This document shows positions 8,491-16,853 of a stretch of 64,000 nt of DNA, in pieces. The DNA is taken from positions 248,001 through 312,000 of the forward strand of contig CBDCMH010000002.1 of assembly GCA_965218935.1 (NCBI GenBank), in the 5' to 3' direction. The notes under the pieces are model-generated. The model ran no database searches and had not been told where the DNA came from. It saw only the letters and a list, made by a program, of their open reading frames with translations. How positions within the stretch are numbered: position 1 is the first letter of the stretch; each line of letters opens with the position of its first letter. The position numbers were made by a program, and so were the translations under genes. The DNA comes from JADFOI01 sp965218935 (GTDB lineage Bacteria > Acidobacteriota > UBA6911 > RPQK01 > JADFOI01).

Positions 8491-9737
8491 TCCACGAATT
8501 TTCGATAACGGCCAAGATCAGCCAGAGGCAAGGAAGCCAGTAGATGAATTCCATCTGCACGGTATTCCTGAGATCGGATGTGTGCTCGCTGCCGCAGTTG
8601 TGAAACCACATCCCCTCGATCAAAGGGAATGGTGAGGTGGACTTCCCGGTAATTTCGATTAATCAAGAACTCGATTCTCTGAAGAAGTTGAGGCAACCCC
8701 TCTCCCGTTCGAGCTGAGATGAAAACATGCTCTCCTGAAGTATGGACACGGGGAACTTTCTGCAACAGATCGATCTTATTGCAAGCTTCCAGGATGGGAG
8801 TGTCCTCCAGACCGATCTCATCCAGAACTTCATAGACGGCTTCCCGTAGGGCCTGATAGTTGGGATGAGACACATCCAGCACGTGAAGGATCAAATCAGC
8901 CTCCAGGGTTTCCTCCAGTGTGGCATGAAAGGCTGCCACCAGCGTGTGGGGAAGCTTCCGAATAAACCCCACCGTGTCACTGAGAAGCACCTCCTGACCT
9001 GAATCCAAGGCAATCTTGCGAACCAGGGGATCCAGAGTGGCAAACATCCTGCCGCTGACATGGGTTTCCTGGTGGGTCAGGCTGTTGAAAAGAGTTGACT
9101 TCCCTGCATTGGTATAGCCGACCAGACTCACCGTGGGAATGGGCACTCCTTGACGCTTTCCCCGGTGCAGCGCCCGCCGCGCTTCCAGTCTTTTCAACTC
9201 CTTCTTGATGCGTGAAATGCGTACCCGAATGGTGCGACGATCAACCTCGAGTTTCGTTTCTCCAGGTCCGCGGGTACCGATGCCGCCTCCCAAACGCGAT
9301 AAGGCCAACCCCGTTCCGGTGAGTCGCGGTAGCCAATACTCCAACTGGGCCAGTTCCACCTGCAGCTTTCCCTCTCGGCTGCGTGCTCTTTGAGTGAAGA
9401 TGTCCAGAATGAGCTCGCTGCGATCGATGATCTTCGTCTCCAAAGATCCCTCCAGATGGCGGAGCTGAGCGGGTGTGAGATCCTCATTAAAAATAACGAG
9501 ATCCGCCTCACACCCGAATACGGCATCCTGAATCTCTTTCAATTTTCCCCGACCGACCAGATAGGAAGGATCGGGTTGGGATTTCTCCTGCAGAAAGACC
9601 TCGAATATCTGTGCGCCTGCGCTGGCTGCCAGCTCTTCCAATTCCCTTAGGGATTCCTCTTCAAAGGAGCGGTGGCGATTATCGGGGCACACACCGACGA
9701 GGACGGCGCGCTCCGGACGCGGTGAGGTGATTTCCAT
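8487..9737 (-). CDS. hflX: GTPase HflX
   Basis: 416 residues. It has the HflX N-terminal domain, the family signature GGIGTRGPGE (151-160) just before the coiled linker, and a GTPase domain with G1 GYTNAGKS (207-214), DTVG in LLSDTVGFIRKLP, and NKID. HflX splits stalled or hibernating ribosomes, often under stress. The frame ends on a TAG contributed by the palindromic repeat downstream, so the last residues may differ from the ancestral protein. Together with der it makes a ribosome-GTPase pair. Confidence 0.95.
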   Translation of the reverse strand: MEITSPRPERAVLVGVCPDNRHRSFEEESLRELEELAASAGAQIFEVFLQEKSQPDPSYLVGRGKLKEIQDAVFGCEADLVIFNEDLTPAQLRHLEGSLETKIIDRSELILDIFTQRARSREGKLQVELAQLEYWLPRLTGTGLALSRLGGGIGTRGPGETKLEVDRRTIRVRISRIKKELKRLEARRALHRGKRQGVPIPTVSLVGYTNAGKSTLFNSLTHQETHVSGRMFATLDPLVRKIALDSGQEVLLSDTVGFIRKLPHTLVAAFHATLEETLEADLILHVLDVSHPNYQALREAVYEVLDEIGLEDTPILEACNKIDLLQKVPRVHTSGEHVFISARTGEGLPQLLQRIEFLINRNYREVHLTIPFDRGDVVSQLRQRAHIRSQEYRADGIHLLASLPLADLGRYRKFVD

Positions 9738-9777
9738 GAGTCTGATTGTACTTTATCCAGCCACTAGGCGGGAGCGC

Positions 9778-10770
9778 TCACCGGCTCGCCTTCGTTGGGG
9801 AAAAATGCTTAAAAATCTGCTCTCCGTGAAAGCGTCCTGTCTCAATAAAGATGCGGTTGGTCATCCTCCCGGACACGATGGAGCCGGCCAGATAGAGTCC
9901 CTTGACATTCGTCTCCAGGGTTTCGGGATTGTGCTTAGAGATGCAGGTTTCCGGATCCACCTCAACTCCCATCTCCTCCAGAAAACCCACGTCAGGACGA
10001 TATCCGGTCATGGCCAGGACATAGTCATTCTCCAGAGTCTTCGCTCCTTCAGGGGTGGAGAGGACAATCTCTGTCTCTCGGATCTCCTGCACTGCACTGG
10101 AAAAATAAGCCTTGATCTCACCCCTGACGATGCGATTGTTGATGTCAGGCAAGACCCAGTATTTGACCTGTTTTTCCATCATCTCCCCCCGGTGAATCAG
10201 GGTCACTTCGGCTCCGCCGTTGCGATACAAATCCAGCGCCGTTTCGGCGGCTGAGTTCTGCCCTCCGATCACGGCGACTTTTTTCTGAAAATAGGGATGG
10301 CACTCGGAATAATAATGACTGACCTTTGAAAGACCCTCACCGGGAATTCCCATCATGTTCGGGTTATCATAGTAGCCTGTGGCAATAATGACTCTCTTGC
10401 AGCGATACTCCTGCTCCTCATCCAGGCGGTCTATGCTCCGCACCAGAAAATCATTTTCCTGGCCTTGGACCGAGATCACTCGCTCATAGTCTTTGATGGG
10501 GAGCTCAAAGTCATGAGCTACCCGGCGATAGTACTTCAGGCCATCCACTCGCTCCGGCTTCTCGGAGGAGATAACCATGGGGACACCACCGATTTCGAGC
10601 AAGTCGGCCGTGGTGAAGAACTTCATATTGACGGGATACTGGTAGATCGAATTCACCAGACAACCCTTCTCCATCAACCAAAAATCGAGGTTTCTCTTTT
10701 TCGCCTCTATCGCACAGGCCAGACCTGCAGGCCCCCCGCCGACAATAATCCAATCCAGTAGTTGACTCAT
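9778..10770 (-). CDS. ypdA: YpdA-family putative bacillithiol disulfide reductase
   Basis: A flavoprotein of 330 residues with two nucleotide-binding folds: FAD motif IIVGGGPAGLA (8-18) and NADPH motif AVIGGQNSAAE. The MKFFTTADLLEIGG segment and overall length match YpdA (Bdr), which recycles oxidised bacillithiol, rather than thioredoxin reductase, whose CxxC pair is absent. The start chosen is the second ATG, which has a GGAGAG ribosome-binding site nine bases upstream; the first ATG would sit directly on that site. If the assignment is right, the cell probably uses bacillithiol. No bsh genes are in view. Confidence 0.85.
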   Translation of the reverse strand: MSQLLDWIIVGGGPAGLACAIEAKKRNLDFWLMEKGCLVNSIYQYPVNMKFFTTADLLEIGGVPMVISSEKPERVDGLKYYRRVAHDFELPIKDYERVISVQGQENDFLVRSIDRLDEEQEYRCKRVIIATGYYDNPNMMGIPGEGLSKVSHYYSECHPYFQKKVAVIGGQNSAAETALDLYRNGGAEVTLIHRGEMMEKQVKYWVLPDINNRIVRGEIKAYFSSAVQEIRETEIVLSTPEGAKTLENDYVLAMTGYRPDVGFLEEMGVEVDPETCISKHNPETLETNVKGLYLAGSIVSGRMTNRIFIETGRFHGEQIFKHFSPTKASR

Positions 10771-10809
10771 TGACACCATCTCTCCGCCTTCACTAGAATA
10801 ACGACTCGC

Positions 10810-10886
10810 GGGCGATTAGCTCAGCTGGTTAGAGCGCCGTCCTCACACGGCGGAGGTCACTGGTTCGAGTCCAGTATCGCCCACCA
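10810..10886 (+). tRNA. tRNA-Val (anticodon CAC), CCA end encoded
   Basis: Seven-base acceptor stem GGGCGAT/ATCGCCC, D-arm with TAGCTCAGCTGGTTAGA, anticodon stem-loop with loop CTCACAC, a short variable loop, and T-arm GGTTCGAGTCC. The discriminator A and CCA are encoded. The CAC anticodon reads GUG valine codons. It is transcribed opposite to its neighbours. Confidence 0.95.
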
Positions 10887-10959
10887 ATCCTCCAAAAAAA
10901 GAGCAGGAACGAACTAGCTGGGATTAGCTAGGAACCGCCCCTGCGCAGCGTTCATCTTA

Positions 10960-11967
10960 TCAGAAATTCCGGACGTACTGGACCAGAACCTTCATCGTAT
11001 CGGAGATCCCGCCCGGAGCCAGGAGCGCCTTGAGGCCAAGACGCTCTTCCATTCTTTGGGAATTGAGGAGCCCTTGGGCTTCCTCCTCCATAAGCCGTTC
11101 CTCCAGTCCCCAATCCAGGAGAAACTGCCTCTGAGTCCTCAAGGGTTCGCTCTTCCAGCCCAGCTGAGAACCTGTTTGCTCCATCACCTCAAAGTTAACG
11201 TGGGCGGTGATGTCCTGGCGGCCCAGGTTGACGTAAGGATCTGGAATCACTTCATGGCGGTGATAACAGAGAAGAGTTCCATGGGGCCGGTCTCTGGAGT
11301 CATACTCTCCCCTGTCGTAGCCATAGTCCACGGTCAGAACCACCCCGGAGTCGATACGCCGATCCAGATCCTTCAGCACTTCGACCATACGGAGATTGAC
11401 TTCATACTCGCAACCCTCTCGCCACTCTGTAAACCCTGTTCTCATGTACTCGAGGATGAGAGGATTAGTGATCTCACCTTCAACTTCGGAAATCTCCTCA
11501 CCAACCGAGACATAGATCTCTTTGACCTCGGATCCTCGGACCCGGACACGATGCACCGGAAGAGCGTCGAAAAATTCATTGGAGAAGACAATCCCCTGAA
11601 TTCGCTCCGGTAGATCCACACCCACTTCCACCGGAAAGTATTCCACACAATCGAAGACTTCGGGATAGCCGTCCTTCAGCCGTTCCAGGATGTCCCCACC
11701 CAGGAATCCCTCTCCCACACCCAATTCCACCAGATGAAAGGGCCTGGGCTGGGCCAGCAACGCGAAGTAGTGAACGAAGGCGCTGACCAAGCTGTGAGCA
11801 AAGAGCCGATGGGTGTAAGGAGAGGTATAGTAGTCTCCCTGGGGACCGAAAATCCTCTCCTTGGTCGTGTAATAACCCTGGCCTGGGTCGTAGAGACAGA
11901 AGTCCATGAAACGTTCGAAGGTGATGTTCTGATTTTTCCAGGGAAGAACTACAGAAGACAAATTCAA
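10960..11967 (-). CDS. SAM-dependent methyltransferase, MidA/NDUFAF7 family
   Basis: 335 residues of the COG1565 family. Recognised by the N-terminal FMDFCLYDPGQGYYT, then GDYYTSP, the SAM-binding ELGVGEGFLGGDIL (81-94), SNEFFDALPVHR and VLTVDYGY. The human homologue NDUFAF7 dimethylates an arginine of a complex I subunit; bacterial targets are not settled. The start is a TTG without a clear ribosome-binding site. Upstream is a terminator-like hairpin that separates it from ndk, so it may be expressed by read-through. Confidence 0.85.
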   Translation of the reverse strand: MNLSSVVLPWKNQNITFERFMDFCLYDPGQGYYTTKERIFGPQGDYYTSPYTHRLFAHSLVSAFVHYFALLAQPRPFHLVELGVGEGFLGGDILERLKDGYPEVFDCVEYFPVEVGVDLPERIQGIVFSNEFFDALPVHRVRVRGSEVKEIYVSVGEEISEVEGEITNPLILEYMRTGFTEWREGCEYEVNLRMVEVLKDLDRRIDSGVVLTVDYGYDRGEYDSRDRPHGTLLCYHRHEVIPDPYVNLGRQDITAHVNFEVMEQTGSQLGWKSEPLRTQRQFLLDWGLEERLMEEEAQGLLNSQRMEERLGLKALLAPGGISDTMKVLVQYVRNF

Positions 11968-11978
11968 AAATAATTGTA

Positions 11979-12000
11979 AGGGAAGACCAGCCCCTTCCCT
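11979..12000 (-). terminator. Intrinsic terminator-like hairpin after ndk
   Basis: On the minus strand AGGGAAG pairs with CTTCCCT across an eight-base loop, followed by a T-rich run (TTACAATTATTTTTG). It lies between the ndk stop and the methyltransferase start, so it would reduce read-through into the latter. Confidence 0.55.
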
Positions 12001-12003
12001 ACC

Positions 12004-12438
12004 TCACCCAGCATTAGGCCCCTCCAATAAGTCCCGTGAACTGAAAAAAAATCCGATCTCAAAGCGGGCGGACTCCGGGTTATCACTACCGTGAACCGCA
12101 TTGCGTTCGATGCTTTCACCAAAGCGCTGGCGAATCGTTCCCTCTTCAGCCTTGGAGGGGTCGGTTGCACCCATGGTTTCACGCCAAAGAGTGATGGCTT
12201 TCTCCCCCTGCAGCACCATGACAAATATCGGTCCCTCAGTCATGAATTGAATCAGGCTCTCAAAGAAACTCTTATCCCGATGAACGTAGTAAAAACTCTC
12301 GACTTCCTTTCTGGTCAGGTGGAGCAGTCGAGCCGCTACCGTGGACAATTCCTTTTCTGCAGCCATGGCAATGATGGGACCGACAAGGTTCCTGCTGAAT
12401 GCATCGGGCTTGATGATGGCCAACGTTTGTTCCTGCAA
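12004..12438 (-). CDS. ndk: Nucleoside diphosphate kinase
   Basis: 144 residues, the standard length. It has the N-terminal QTLAIIKPDA, and the active-site NAVHGSD with the phosphorylated His at residue 116. It transfers phosphate from ATP to other NDPs. Placed directly after sucD (17 bases), which makes biochemical sense because the succinyl-CoA synthetase product ATP or GTP can be exchanged by Ndk. The sucC-sucD-ndk order points to one transcript. Confidence 0.97.
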   Translation of the reverse strand: MQEQTLAIIKPDAFSRNLVGPIIAMAAEKELSTVAARLLHLTRKEVESFYYVHRDKSFFESLIQFMTEGPIFVMVLQGEKAITLWRETMGATDPSKAEEGTIRQRFGESIERNAVHGSDNPESARFEIGFFFSSRDLLEGPNAG

Positions 12439-12455
12439 CTTGGCTCTCTACCTCC

Positions 12456-13334
12456 CTAACTCCGCTGTGCGACAATTTCATGCATGGCGGCACCAATTTT
12501 AGCAGGGCTCTCCACCACGTGGATTCCGCATTGCCTCATTTTCTCTATTTTCTCCGCAGCAGTCCCCTGGCCCTGCGAAATAATGGCTCCTGCGTGTCCC
12601 ATACGTCGGCCCGGCGGCGCGGTCTGGCCTGCAATAAAGCCGACGACGGGTTTTTCAAAATGAGCCTTGATGTAGTCAGCAGCTTCCTCTTCGGCGGTCC
12701 CGCCGATTTCCCCGATCATGACTACCGCCTCGGTGGCCGGATCTTCATGGAAGGCCGTCAGGACATCAATAAAGCCGGTGCCAATGATAGGATCCCCTCC
12801 AACGCCGATGCAGGTGCTCTGACCGATGTCGCGAGAACTCAACTGCTGGACCGCCTCATAGGTCAAGGTTCCACTCCTGGAAATACAACCCACCGAACCC
12901 TCCTTGTGGATCGGCGCCGGCATGATCCCAATCTTGGATTTTCCCGGAGAGATGATGCCGGGACAATTGGGTCCAATGAGCCTGCTCTTCTTCCCTTGCA
13001 TGAAATCAGCGACTTTGACCATGTCCAGGACCGGAACTCCCTCGGTAATACAGATCACCAACTCGATCTCAGCATCCACCGCTTCCAGGATGGCATCGGC
13101 AGCGAAGGGCGCCGGCACCAGAATCATGCTGGCGCTGGCCCCTTCCTTCTCCACCGCCTCCTGGACCGTATCGAAGACGGGCACACCGTCCTGACTCTTA
13201 CCTCCCTTGCCGGGAGTGACTCCGGCGACCACCTGGGTTCCATATTCGCGGCACTGGGCAGCGTGAAAGCTTCCTTCCCGACCGGTAATCCCCTGAACCA
13301 CTACCTTCGTGTTTTCATCGATCCAAATCGCCAC
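12456..13334 (-). CDS. sucD: Succinyl-CoA synthetase alpha subunit
   Basis: 292 residues. Shows the CoA-binding start VVVQGITGREGSFH, GVTPGKGG, then GPNCPGIISPG, and the phosphohistidine loop GRRMGHAGAII near residue 246. It forms the catalytic alpha subunit that makes succinate and ATP or GTP from succinyl-CoA in the TCA cycle. The partner sucC is 15 bases upstream in the same orientation. Confidence 0.97.
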   Translation of the reverse strand: MAIWIDENTKVVVQGITGREGSFHAAQCREYGTQVVAGVTPGKGGKSQDGVPVFDTVQEAVEKEGASASMILVPAPFAADAILEAVDAEIELVICITEGVPVLDMVKVADFMQGKKSRLIGPNCPGIISPGKSKIGIMPAPIHKEGSVGCISRSGTLTYEAVQQLSSRDIGQSTCIGVGGDPIIGTGFIDVLTAFHEDPATEAVVMIGEIGGTAEEEAADYIKAHFEKPVVGFIAGQTAPPGRRMGHAGAIISQGQGTAAEKIEKMRQCGIHVVESPAKIGAAMHEIVAQRS

Positions 13335-13349
13335 AATTTTTCTCCACGA

Positions 13350-14504
13350 TTAAACCGCTTGAACGACTTTCTGAGCAGCGTCGCCCATATCCGTTGCAAC
13401 AACGAACTCGAGACCTGAGTTCCTCAAGATCTCACGCCCCTGCGTGACGTTGGTCCCCTCGAGACGAACCACCACGGGAACTTCAACTCCTACTTCCTGA
13501 ACCGCCTGGACCACCCCTTCAGCCACGACATCGCAGCGTACGATTCCTCCGAAGATATTGATCAATACGGCCTTCAGATTCTCATCCAAAAGCAGGATCC
13601 TGAACGCATTCTTGACCTGTTCCAGGTTGGCACCGCCTCCAACATCCAGAAAGTTGGCTGGATTTCCACCCGCCATCTTGATGATGTCCATGGTCGCCAT
13701 AGCCAACCCCGCTCCGTTGACCATGCAACCGACCTCACCATCCAGCTTGATGTAGTTGAGGTGGTAACGCGAGGCTTCGATCTCCGTAGGTTCCTCTTCG
13801 GAAAGATCACGCATCTCGACAATCTCAGGGTGGCGATCGAGGGCATTATCATCGAAGTTCATCTTGGCATCCAGAGCGTAGAGTTCGCCCTCCTCGGTAA
13901 GCACCAGAGGATTCACTTCAACGAGAGAGGCATCCGTCGCTTCGAAAGCCCGGTAAAGAGCGCTCATCAAACCGGTGGCCTTGCCGATGACTTTGGCATC
14001 CAGGCCCAGCCCGAATGCAATCTTTCGAGCCTGGTAGGACTGTAGTCCGATACCCGACTGAACGTGTTCTTTAAGAATCAAGTCAGGGCTCTCGCGAGCC
14101 ACTTCCTCGATCTCGACGCCCCCTTCACGGCTGGCCATGAAAACCGGTTTTTGTTGACTCCGGTCGATGACAATTCCCAGATAAAACTCTCTCTGGACAT
14201 TAAGGCCCTCTTCGATCAAAACACGCTGGACGACTCTTCCTTCGGCTCCCGTTTGTGGCGTCACCAGCTTGAAGCCAATCATCTTCCCTGCAATCTCTTT
14301 GGCCTCTTCCGGACTCTTGGCAATCTTGATTCCACCTCCCTTGCCTCGACCTCCCGCGTGAATCTGGGCCTTGACAGCCACGGTCCCACCCAATTGTCTG
14401 GCGATTTCATAGGCTTCCGGGGGATTTTGGGCAACCTTGCCCTCAGGAATCTTGACCCCGTAGCGGCTCAGAATTTGCTTGGCTTGATACTCGTGGATCT
14501 TCAT
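13350..14504 (-). CDS. sucC: Succinyl-CoA synthetase beta subunit
   Basis: 384 residues. An ATP-grasp protein with the N-terminal MKIHEYQAKQILSRYGV, the nucleotide loop HAGGRGKGGGIK, VEVNPLV (metal ligands) and the C-terminal FGGIVRCD domain. It binds the nucleotide and pairs with SucD. First gene of the sucC-sucD-ndk unit; the promoter should lie in the divergent region upstream shared with the amidohydrolase gene. Confidence 0.97.
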   Translation of the reverse strand: MKIHEYQAKQILSRYGVKIPEGKVAQNPPEAYEIARQLGGTVAVKAQIHAGGRGKGGGIKIAKSPEEAKEIAGKMIGFKLVTPQTGAEGRVVQRVLIEEGLNVQREFYLGIVIDRSQQKPVFMASREGGVEIEEVARESPDLILKEHVQSGIGLQSYQARKIAFGLGLDAKVIGKATGLMSALYRAFEATDASLVEVNPLVLTEEGELYALDAKMNFDDNALDRHPEIVEMRDLSEEEPTEIEASRYHLNYIKLDGEVGCMVNGAGLAMATMDIIKMAGGNPANFLDVGGGANLEQVKNAFRILLLDENLKAVLINIFGGIVRCDVVAEGVVQAVQEVGVEVPVVVRLEGTNVTQGREILRNSGLEFVVATDMGDAAQKVVQAV

Positions 14505-14994
14505 CGCGATCTCATCACACTATTTACTTTGAAATCTGTAAAGTGTTTAGTTCCTTTCATTTATAACCAATCAAACGATTTAGGAAACCTACAACCGTGC
14601 TGGATCTTGCCAAATCGGCACTAAAAACGCAAATCTAGGCAGTGACCAGAGGAGGTAGAAAAACCATGATTCTTCAACTCAATGAAAACGATAGATCATC
14701 TCAGACGCGCACAGTTTCATCTGCAGTTGAAGGCAGACCCTGAAAAGGATCGCAGGAAACGCAAGAAAAGGGAAAATGGAGAGCAAAGCTTCAATCGTTA
14801 TGCCCCAGCCCCGATGAAAAATCAAAACGCCGAGTTGTTCTTCTGGGTAAGGAGCTGATGGGTCTCCCTACGGCCAGGACATCTTAAAGCTCCAAGAAAT
14901 TGCTTGGATTATTCTAGAGTCCATGCTAAGACTAATATCATTAAACAAATTTTCCTTTAAGCAAATAAGCAAATTTTCCTTTAGGAGGTGTGTA
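14505..14994. other. Divergent intergenic region between sucC and amidohydrolase gene
   Basis: About 490 bases that must hold both promoters. It contains a small possible gene (14682-14858) and, just before the amidohydrolase start, a direct repeat of GCAAATTTTCCTTTA at 14943-14985 overlapping the ribosome-binding site. No recognised operator. Confidence 0.5.
14682..14858 (+). CDS. Possible small basic protein, 58 residues
   Basis: Frame from ATG to TGA giving a lysine/arginine-rich peptide (centre KDRRKRKKREN). A strong ribosome-binding site (AGAGGAGG, 14648-14655) lies upstream, but it is better placed for an overlapping 25-codon frame starting at ATG 14666 in another phase. No family recognised. 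It could be chance coding in the divergent promoter region. Confidence 0.2.
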   Translation: MKTIDHLRRAQFHLQLKADPEKDRRKRKKRENGEQSFNRYAPAPMKNQNAELFFWVRS

Positions 14995-16734
14995 ATGAAG
15001 GAAGGTGTTTCTCGTGTGCCTTGTCTATTGGCAATTTTCCTCTTAGGTATGGGATTGAGCTGGGCTCAGAGTGCCCAGAACTTGCCCCCGGAGGTTCTGG
15101 CCTATCCCGATCTGGTGTTCTACAACGGGCAAGTCCTCACCGCGGATGACTCATTTACCATTGCCCAAGCAGTAGCCGTTCGAGATGAAAAGTTTCTGGC
15201 CGTCGGCACCAACGACAGGATTCGAGCCATGGTCGGACCTCAAACTCGGAGCATTGACCTGAAAGGGAAGACCATGACTCCGGGTTTTATCGATACCCAT
15301 TTCCATTTTAACAACACTGCGGAGCGAGGTTTGATTCCCAGGATCCTCTTCCGCAGCCGCGACCAGTATTTGAGAGACGTGAAAAGTATGGTCGATGCGA
15401 CAGAGCCAGGTGAGTGGGTTATATTGAGATCGGACAGGAATGTCGATGACCCTTGGGAACAATCGGCTTTTTCGCTGACTCGTCATGACCTGGACCCCAT
15501 CTCGCCAAACAATCCGGTCTTCGTTTGGACCAGCCCGCCGGGCAATGACGCCCTGGTCAACAGCTATGCCCTGCGTCTGGCCAATATGCCATTGGATACC
15601 TCTGGCTTGATCAAAGATCCTGCCACGGGCGAGCCCAACGGAGTGTGCCAACAAGCCGCCTACGGGACCATGTTCTTCGAAGTCATTCCCCAGATTCCGG
15701 TAGAAGAGCGGGTGCCCTTGTACAAGGCAACCATGCGGAATTTCAACACCGTGGGCAGGACCACGATTCTGGCTCGTTTTGCGGGAAGTACCGTCTCAGT
15801 TTTCAAAAGGCTGTGGGAGCAGGACGAGTTGACCATCCGCTTCCGAATTGCCCACGAGTTTGCTCGCAATGCCTACAATCCTGAGGCCCTGATCAAGCGG
15901 GTGGGGAACTTGAGCGGGTTTGGCGACTCCTGGCTGAAGATCTCCGCGGCCAATGTGGGAAATCCAGACGGATCATTGGGAAACGGGCGAGGTTGGACCA
16001 CCATGGCCAAGCTGCCCGGAACCGGCCATGCGCCCAACCCGGACCAGCCGGATTTTGGCTTTGTCCCCTATTACCAGGACCCTGAGGTCAGCGACGCTAG
16101 AACGATTCCGATCCTTAACCGCTACGGATGGCGCATTCTGGGAATTCACACTGCTGGAGACGCATCCGTCACTGCCTTGTTCGATGCCTTTGAAATCGCC
16201 AATCGAGAGAAAAGCCTGGCGGGCCGGAATTGGGCCTTTGACCACTCCCGGATGGTGACGCCCGAGCACATAGCCACAGCCAAGCGACTGGACCTGATTG
16301 CCAGCGCCAGTACCTCAACCATTGGAGCCAAAACGCTGATAAGACTCTATGGTGCCGATGAGGTTTATAAGATCTCGCCCATAAGAAGCTTGATAAATGC
16401 CGGGGTGCGCGTGGTGATGGAAGGTGGCGACATGGAGCGTCCGCCATTGTGGCACATCCAGAAGTTCGTGGCGCGCAAGGATGAGGATGGCCGAGTGTGG
16501 AACGAGGGAGAAAAGATCACTCGCCGACAGGGTTTGTATATGGCCACCAATTGGGCATCCTACTACACCGGAGACGAGAAAATTCTGGGCACAATTGAGG
16601 CGGGCAAACTGGCCGATCTGGTTGTCATTGACGGAAATTATTTGACGGTTCCGGAGGACGAGATCGGTAGTCTCAAGGTGTTGATGACCGTAGTCGGAGG
16701 AGAGATCGTTCACGAGGTAGGAGGAGCACTCTAG
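14995..16734 (+). CDS. Exported metal-dependent amidohydrolase (YtcJ-like)
   Basis: 579 residues from the ATG with ribosome-binding site AGGAGG; a longer frame exists but would destroy the signal peptide (residues 1-25, LLAIFLLGMGLSWAQ). Amidohydrolase-3 family: D-L-V-FYNGQVLTAD start, metal motif THFHF (101-105), later IHTAGDAS and the C-terminal GTIEAGKLADLVVIDGNY. Hydrolyses amide or ester-like substrates in the periplasm; the substrate is unknown. It heads a cluster with an S9 peptidase and a FAD amino-acid oxidase, so a role in peptide or amino-acid derivative breakdown is plausible. Confidence 0.85.
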   Translation: MKEGVSRVPCLLAIFLLGMGLSWAQSAQNLPPEVLAYPDLVFYNGQVLTADDSFTIAQAVAVRDEKFLAVGTNDRIRAMVGPQTRSIDLKGKTMTPGFIDTHFHFNNTAERGLIPRILFRSRDQYLRDVKSMVDATEPGEWVILRSDRNVDDPWEQSAFSLTRHDLDPISPNNPVFVWTSPPGNDALVNSYALRLANMPLDTSGLIKDPATGEPNGVCQQAAYGTMFFEVIPQIPVEERVPLYKATMRNFNTVGRTTILARFAGSTVSVFKRLWEQDELTIRFRIAHEFARNAYNPEALIKRVGNLSGFGDSWLKISAANVGNPDGSLGNGRGWTTMAKLPGTGHAPNPDQPDFGFVPYYQDPEVSDARTIPILNRYGWRILGIHTAGDASVTALFDAFEIANREKSLAGRNWAFDHSRMVTPEHIATAKRLDLIASASTSTIGAKTLIRLYGADEVYKISPIRSLINAGVRVVMEGGDMERPPLWHIQKFVARKDEDGRVWNEGEKITRRQGLYMATNWASYYTGDEKILGTIEAGKLADLVVIDGNYLTVPEDEIGSLKVLMTVVGGEIVHEVGGAL

Positions 16735-16853
16735 TCGCGGGTAGCCGGCAAGAAAAACCCTCCGGACCGTGGACAAGCCCGCTCCAGGCTGCAGACCTGG
16801 CCGCTGAACTGCGCTTTTCCGACGTCCTCTGGGACACTCGCGAGGAAACCCTG

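Noticed and set aside
12480..13418. 312-codon plus-strand frame
   Set aside because: Complement of sucD and part of sucC, which are certain.
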